Assembly: GCA_024220505.1 (NCBI GenBank)
Contig: JAKZZE010000025.1
Coordinates: 248,001 to 312,000 of the forward strand
DNA from: Rhizopus arrhizus
Taxonomy: Eukaryota > Mucoromycota > Mucoromycetes > Mucorales > Rhizopodaceae
Reading direction: 5' to 3'
Length of the DNA: 64,000 bases
Made by a program: the position numbers and the translations under genes. The notes below the pieces were generated by a model. The model did no database searches. It was given only the letters and a program-made list of their open reading frames with translations, and was not told where the DNA came from. Positions within the stretch are counted from its first letter, which is position 1. Each line of letters begins with the position of its first letter. This document shows positions 57,971-64,000 of the stretch, one piece after another.

Positions 57971-59049
57971 TTACTTAGCACCTCATATATATTTAATAAA
58001 ATAAAGATACCTTATCCAGCTTTTATAACTCCTTGACTTTTTATTTATAATCGCAAGCAGTTCAAGTTTCTTGAAACAAAAAGCATCTTTATTGTGCCTC
58101 TTTGTTCAAATTAAGCTATCTTAAGTCTGATCTACTTAATATGACCTTGGGGGCACTTAAGAAAGCGAATTATCTCTGAAGTCATATATCAAAGCTCTAT
58201 TTTTCGAGTTTACTATCAACTAAGTACTCTCAACCACTAATAACCAAGAAAATCACAACCATATTACAGGTGCTGCGGTGGCCTAAGCTAGAATTGATAA
58301 TGATAGTAGTTTAACAACATTATAATTTACTTTATCAATTCTATAACATCACAAACATGTAAATACCTCCCACTAATTTTTAATAAAGATAGTTAAAGCC
58401 ATACTCTTATTCTCGATTAAAAAAGGAACTTGTTGTTCAATTTTTATATTATTTTATTTTGCACTTAAATTACACGTCTCGAGTATTACTTTTCTTTTAT
58501 ATATTTTATTTTACTTATCTCAAGCTCATTGCTTTACAATCCGATAGTCACTTTACTCGAACTTAAAGGAACTATCTAGCTTTCTCTTACACAGCGCACA
58601 AATATTAATAATAATCCAAAAGTTAATATCATCAATCATCTTGAGCCAAACATTAACTTGCCAAAGATTTACTCCTCATAATTTTAAATCGCACTTGAAC
58701 TTTATACTAAATTTAACAATCAAATCTATTTACTTTTAAATAAACTATCAATTACCCTTATAAGACAGCTCTTTTAATATTTTATTAAAGCTCTACAGTC
58801 AAGTTTCATGAAGCTAATGGTCTTTATCGCGTCCTTTTTTATTTCACTTTTTAATTTAAACAAATCTCTTCACGAATCAAAATAAATAGATTTGATGGTC
58901 ACTATATCAAACGAATTAAACCTAATATAACTCATATAAGCTCAACTTTACATCAAATGCAGCTCAAATCTCTTTTTATTTAAATCTTAAAAGAACAAAT
59001 CCAACAATATTACAACATACACAATTTCGAAGCCATGTAGAAAGGAACG

Positions 59050-59081
<32 letters not shown>

Positions 59082-59330
59082 TTGATTTGAAATCACTTCA
59101 AATAACAAATAAGACAAGTCTCTTTAGACAAATAAACTTCATTATAACCCCTTTTTATTTCTTTTTATTTTACTTTATTCAAAACAGGTTGATATACTTG
59201 CAAGCAGCCCGCATCCAAATTGTGATCTCCTTTGAAACCAAACGTTACTTGAATTTTTTTATCTTACATTGAGGATTTTTCAAATCAAAGCTATTTAACA
59301 CTGCAAAATCCCTATAAACTTCAATCTCGC
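55798..59330 (+). repeat. Array of about eight decayed same-orientation LTR relics
   Basis: Each relic repeats two ordered blocks of the gypsy LTR: a CCTTGAAnnnnnnACTTCATTGTAA-like block, then GATCTACTTnnnAAGATCTGGTGGTCACT with nnAAGCGAAC. Second-block positions: about 56206-56250, 56755-56795, 57143-57188, 57613-57660, 58125-58170, 58520-58562 and 58870-58917; the last unit (about 59090-59327) keeps only the first block. Relic 2 still ends CTCACA at 56922. Divergence rises left to right. Bodies are gone, so these are solo LTRs or remnants. Long poly-A (about 57940) and poly-T (about 59050) runs interrupt it. Confidence 0.75.
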
Positions 59331-61360
59331 AGCATATCAATTTACATTTGTGATGTATACAAGTATCGTCATTATTGTATTGACTATAAAGTTATTTGAT
59401 GATTTTTCTGCAACGTTATTGAAATATTCTGCCGTCTGAGTGATCTTACATGACGTTAATAAAACTAAAAAGGTAAATATTACAAAGTTTATTTAGAATA
59501 CATTACAATAAAAAATTGTCTCATTAAAGAATAAGTTGCTCAGATTTCCGGATGAGATATTAGTGCTAGCTATGGCTAAAGCATAGTTGAAATAATTGTC
59601 AAGGTTATGGCCAAGACAATGTCCAGAAAAAGGTCTGTAATTGTAGCAGTAAAATCATTAAAAGCAAAATATCAATTAATAAAAACCAAATGCAATATAA
59701 AGCCATTTTTTATTTATTTGTTAATGCACCGAGTTCAATGAAAAGGCCAGCTTAAAACAGCGTAATGAATTCGAGCTTTAAGTTAAAGAGAGCCTAGGAC
59801 CGTATAAGAAATCTCCTTTTTGACAAAGAACAGGATATTTTTGCAACTTCAAATTCAATCTTCAAGTGAGAGAATCATGCCATCTCGTATAAATTCCCAA
59901 AATTTAAAATTGAGTTCATATGTATTCGCAATACGATGGTACAAAAACATCATAGAATGTGCTGTAATACAGAGCTTTGTAATGTTTATATCAAAACATG
60001 TTGTCTACTTGGCACATACAAACTGGTATAACCGGCTGTTGAGCACCCCTAATCCTCAAATTTCGTTTCGAACAAGCAGGCTGGAAAAAATAGATATGTA
60101 GCTAAAATAAGATAAGCTTTCATCTGGCCCATAAAGAAATAAAGTTTTACACGCACACATTTTCAATCAATACCAGTACGTTTTTGCCTACATTGTCATT
60201 GACGTAAATGTGAGCAAGCAGTGTGACAATTGCTAAAGACATTATTAATTCGCCGTTTTCTGTTGTGTACGCTTCCTTTATTGATAAAGAATCCCAATCA
60301 TTCACAACAAGTAGCATTCTGTGCTGGATATATAAGGCGCAAAAAATCATTCTTATATATTTAAGGCTTGATCTGACCATACAGGCTTGTAAACTTGTGA
60401 TTACCATCATTATCATATTTTGTAATTCTATAGTGGGAACAGTAACTTTCGTATTACTATTGTACCTGTCAAGTACATTGTTTGCACGACCAAATAATCC
60501 TTAAAACATTAAGAATAAATTGCCAAGTTATGTAACGCTTAAACGTAGCTTGCTACGGTGAGAGATGCTTTTAATGAGTAAACTTCATGGGAGCGACTGA
60601 AGGTAGGACAGCCTAACTGTGACAAATCAAATGGGGCATGCGGCTTTAATAACGAATAAAGAATTGCAATGTTTTGTTTTCGAATAAAACAAAAGTACAC
60701 AGAAAGAAACGTGCGTACTGTCGTTTTCTTTCTGGCATTTCGGTGAAGTTATTACTGTAACTGAATAATAACATGTAGATATGCAGCAATAATTAATAAA
60801 GCAGCTAATCACGTTTCATTTAATTTTTAGTCTTTTATTACCGTGATCATTGTTGCTGGATAAATCATAGTATTAACGAATATGTTTGTTTCCAACTCTC
60901 ATACTTGTATAACGTAACATTGATTTCAACAAAAAAAAAAAGCTATTCACTGTTATGATTGACTTCTATCATATTCCTACAAACTTGGCTTTTACTTTAC
61001 ACCTGACGATTTTACAGTCGTTTACAAGACCAAATACACAAAATTGTATGGTAATAGTAGTCTTCCATTGGGATAAATACGCTTTGTATTTCTGATAACG
61101 AGTTTAATTTCATTAGAAAATGCTTGACAAAATAAAAAGATACACACTGACTTTTTGTAAGTTGTTTCAATAACCAATGATGGCTCAACATCATTCATCG
61201 CTGAAAGGTCGTCCTTTTCCAATTTGATCTATCCTTTGAAGGGATGTTTAATCGCTTGATTTCACTCCCAGAGGCGGTTTTTATTGGTTGTTTGCACAAA
61301 CGAAAACATTTTCTCAAATTTTTGAGATCTAAAAAGGATCTATTTCTTTACTGCCACAAC
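59331..61360. other. AT-rich gap, nothing recognised
   Basis: About 2 kb. Overlapping ORFs on opposite strands (60147-60416 and 60223-60504) are low-complexity and neither shows a family signature. May contain further degraded repeats. Confidence 0.5.
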
Positions 61361-63596
61361 ATGCCCAACGCTAGAAAGAAGAAGCAAGCCAAGAATGAAG
61401 ATTTTCAAGTAAATAAAATAAATCAATGTTAAAGTTGGAACTAAAAGTTGAGAAATTTTACCTTTAGAAAAAAAAATTAAAAGTAGGCAAGAAAAAGGCT
61501 GTTGCAGATAATTTTACAGATACTTCCTTCAGATCAAAAGGTAAGAATGACTTGTAAACGAAAATTTAATACAAATCTCTACAAAAGGCATCTTTCTTCC
61601 CAATCAAAGTATCAATGAAGATAAATCACACGAGATTACAACCAGTCGAAATCTTACTTTATCCGATCTACTTGTCAAACTAAGACATCCCAGCGCAAAC
61701 GTTAAAAAAGGTACAATTTTTTGTTATAAATCGATATATGAAAGCCAACTCATATGGACCTGCAGAGGCACTCTTGGGTCTTACGGATATTTGTACAAAC
61801 AACCCGACCTTGATGGTTTCTTCTTTGGGGCAGATTGTCAATGGTCTTTTGAAGCTATTTATAGACGACGTAAAGCAAAGATACAATGTATGATAAAGGA
61901 CGAATAACTCAATGTGTTTTAGGACAGAGAAGTAAGAAAGTCGACATTAAATTACCTTCAAGAGACATTTGTAGATATTGAAAAAGTCGAGCTTCAGCCT
62001 TTCATGCCTATTTTAATCATGTATACTTGCTCAGCCATGACTCATATCTTTGAAGATGTTCGTACAGACGCTGTGAAATTCTTGAACCTCTGGATCCAGA
62101 TTGCTCCAGAAACAGTTGTTTCTAAATTTTGGAACCGAATCACAGGAAATTATATGAGTTTGCTCTCTGTAGATGCCAATAATCAACAAATAGGATCTGT
62201 TTCTATGGGTAAAAATGTAACTACGGCTTCAATCAAGGCAGCAGCAACAAAATCACATTTGCATATTCATAAGGTAAGAAGAGGAAAAAGAGACAAAGAA
62301 AAGGCCGTTTCCTTACATGTATCTATAAAGAACAAACTTGGCTTTTTCTCTAGTCTTTCCAGGTTTTTTGAAGCAGGTCTTTCAGAAAATGATCAGGACA
62401 AATTTTGGTTCTTTTTGAATTACTTGGATAGTAAACATGCAAGGGAATCATTTAAAAGAAAAATGGAAAAATACAACTCGCCTAATACAGAAGAAGTTAT
62501 TGTGTGGGATATGAATACTAAAGTAAAACTTTGTAACAAGATGTGGAAGATATTTACTGTTTTTTTTTTGTTATAGAATGCCTTTACTCCTCTTCATCCT
62601 TTGATTTATTCAATCGCACCCAATCTTTCAGAAGGTTACAAACTTGCTACGTTTTCTCATCTTCATCTATTCGAATCATCAGGACCGAAAAACAATAATA
62701 CGACAAATACCCCAGGCGCTTTAGAGGCTAATGAACTTTGTAAAGATGACAGGTTGGATAGCATAGAGGTAAGTGGGCCGGAAGATGACGATGGATTGAT
62801 GTGTAATTTGTTTTTTTAGAAAATGATTGAAACCTTTCAACCGATGCTGGTAGCTTCTTGGCTAGAAGCTGCTCCCTCTGTTTTTATATCGACCAACACG
62901 ATCGCAATGACGCCTGCACTTGAGCTCGTCTATGAAATCCTCAAGATATCCGTCATCATGTGGAGAGCCGCTGTCAGCTCTCAAAAGGTCAGTACCCTGT
63001 CGGCAAGCTGGCTGGATAAACATCTTCAGACAGCCTTGAGACATTTCCACGTCTACTTTCCCTTTGGTGCTGATGCTTTCGGTAACCGAGGATCAAAAGT
63101 GGATGATATGCTGATGCAGATGAACATTTTGTTTTGTGAACTGACCTCGCTGTACCTCTTGGCGAGAACGATGCAAAAGAACAACTTGAGGCTGGAATCT
63201 AGAAAGACAACGCCAGAGTCAAACATGGCTCCAGAGTGGACACAGAATGTGGTTGGTCACGTCCTAGGCGTTCTCGGTTATGATGGGCAGGATGAGGTCA
63301 TGAGTTCGACAAGCTCTAGCTTCAGAGCAGATCATTTAGTCTCTTTGTTACCTGCCATCTGGGGCTTTTTGAATTGTATAGAAGACAGCGAGACGTTGTT
63401 TGAGGCAGTGGTGGAATTTCAGAGGAGATGTCAGACCTCGTCAACAAAAAAGATTGCTTCTGACTTTATTGTTCATATAGAAACTGTAAGTGATAAAACC
63501 GATATAGCCTATTCTTCACTTAACCTGGTTTATGTATAGATTCAAGCTACTCCTCACTATAATGGAAGGTTCACTATTCCTCGACAGTCTGCCTAA
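61361..63596 (+). CDS. IPI1: Ipi1/TEX10 pre-rRNA processing protein (Rix1 complex), 608 aa
   Basis: Nucleolar component of the Rix1/PELP1-type complex needed for 60S maturation. Exons: 61361-61408, 61468-61540, 61588-61710, 61745-61869, 61923-62273, 62331-62522, 62577-62768, 62820-63485, 63540-63596. The joined start MPNARKKKQAKNEDFQ-KKKLKVGKKK, then DNFTDTSFRSKGIFLPNQSI, is the family signature. SDLLVKLRHPSANVKK and ALLGLTDICTNNP follow, with HEAT-like helices (DREVRKSTLNYLQETFVDIE, then DVRTDAVKFLNLWIQIAPE). The start at 61361 is chosen over an upstream in-frame ATG (61244) because it fits the family. The fifth intron (57 nt, GTAAGA...ATAAAG) is a multiple of three and open, so it could be retained. 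The C-terminal half is less diagnostic. Confidence 0.9.
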
Positions 63597-63882
63597 ATAA
63601 AAACGTTATTATCCTTAAACTATAGAAATCATTTAAACACATCAAACTATCCTTTATCCATTCAAAGCTTACAATCAACATCAATAGCTAATAAACGTAA
63701 CGTTTCTCAAAAACAATCATGAACTTGTCTATGTCATCTATTCAACGTTTTTGCAAAAAAAAAAAAAAGAAAAGCATTTTAAAGTTTATTTTCATTCAAT
63801 ACAAAAACTTTTTTTTTTTTCTTTTTTTTTTTTTTTCTTTTTTTTCCAACTGTACAAATGCAAAAAAAGAGAGATCAAAATT

Positions 63883-64000
63883 TAAGCCTCTTTAGAAGAC
63901 CAACCACAAATCGAATTTTCATCACGTATTAATTGCCAAGAATCCCAATAATGTAAATCTAACTTTAAGGCGACCACACGCACCGTTTCATTTCTACTGA
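63883..64000 (-). CDS. C-terminal end of an unrecognised gene (partial)
   Basis: Minus-strand frame open from the window edge to a stop at 63883-63885: SRNETVRVVALKLDLHYWDS, then WQLIRDENSICGWSSKEA. It looks like real coding sequence, with Trp-rich, mixed composition and no low complexity. Family not recognised. It is tail-to-tail with Ipi1; the 286 bp between them hold long A/T runs (about 63757-63845). Confidence 0.55.

Noticed and set aside
60147..60504. Two opposite-strand ORFs of 89 and 93 codons
   Set aside because: Each is hydrophobic-rich and overlaps the other; neither shows a family signature or splice context.
61244..61432. Longer Ipi1 start at 61244
   Set aside because: The family begins near MPNARKKK; the extra 39 residues have no counterpart and are Phe/Leu-rich untranslated sequence.
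1..64000. CRISPR arrays, riboswitches, rRNA genes, plasmid or phage features
   Set aside because: None found; spliced fungal genes fill the window and no spacer-repeat structure is seen.

Overview
This is nuclear DNA from a fungus, most likely a zygomycete (Mucoromycota). Coding regions are cut by many short GT-AG introns of about 40-60 nt, the gaps are AT-rich, and the housekeeping genes are fungal: VPS13, the polyphosphate VTC family, HSP90 ending in MEEVD, GH18 chitinase, Kap104/transportin and Ipi1. The LINE ORF1 and the CCHC pseudogene are of kinds I associate with Mucorales; this placement is inferred from the sequence alone.

Layout. 1-7933 (minus): VPS13, about 2,390 codons in 15 exons, running off the left edge inside its adaptor-binding (VAB/SHR-BD) domain. 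7.9-17.2 kb: gene-poor, with a small coiled-coil protein, a decayed CCHC zinc-knuckle retroelement ORF, a secreted Ala/Asp/Gly-repeat protein and a doubtful 70-codon gene. 17.2-22.8 kb: a compact block with ribosomal proteins eL43 and uL29 (head to head, start codons 235 bp apart), an HMG-box transcription factor, a possible chorismate-lyase-fold protein and HSP90. 23.0-24.4 kb: GH18 chitinase. 25.0-29.9 kb: two tandem VTC2/3-like paralogues. 30.4-33.6 kb: transportin. 61.4-63.6 kb: Ipi1/TEX10. The last 118 bases hold the end of an unrecognised gene.

The centre (34.8-59.3 kb) is a retroelement cluster around one tRNA-Gly(GCC) gene. A full-length two-ORF LINE sits antisense to the tRNA, directly against its first nucleotide, between two perfect 15-bp copies of tRNA nucleotides 1-15. 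It therefore appears to have cut inside the tRNA gene and rebuilt an intact copy. About 137 bp downstream of the tRNA begins a tandem Ty3/gypsy element (LTR-body-LTR-body-LTR, about 15.8 kb) with one 4-bp target duplication around the whole array. About 3.5 kb of older, diverged, same-orientation LTR relics follow.

The gypsy element has a canonical -1 frameshift site (A_AAA_AAC) directly before the gag stop with a stem-loop behind it, a Gag with an Asn-rich tail and no zinc knuckle, and an integrase on its own ORF beyond a poly-A/(CA)n spacer. Each tandem copy carries one different homopolymer frameshift, so neither reads through completely. All exon models were read by eye from splice signals and frame continuity; no alignment or search was run.
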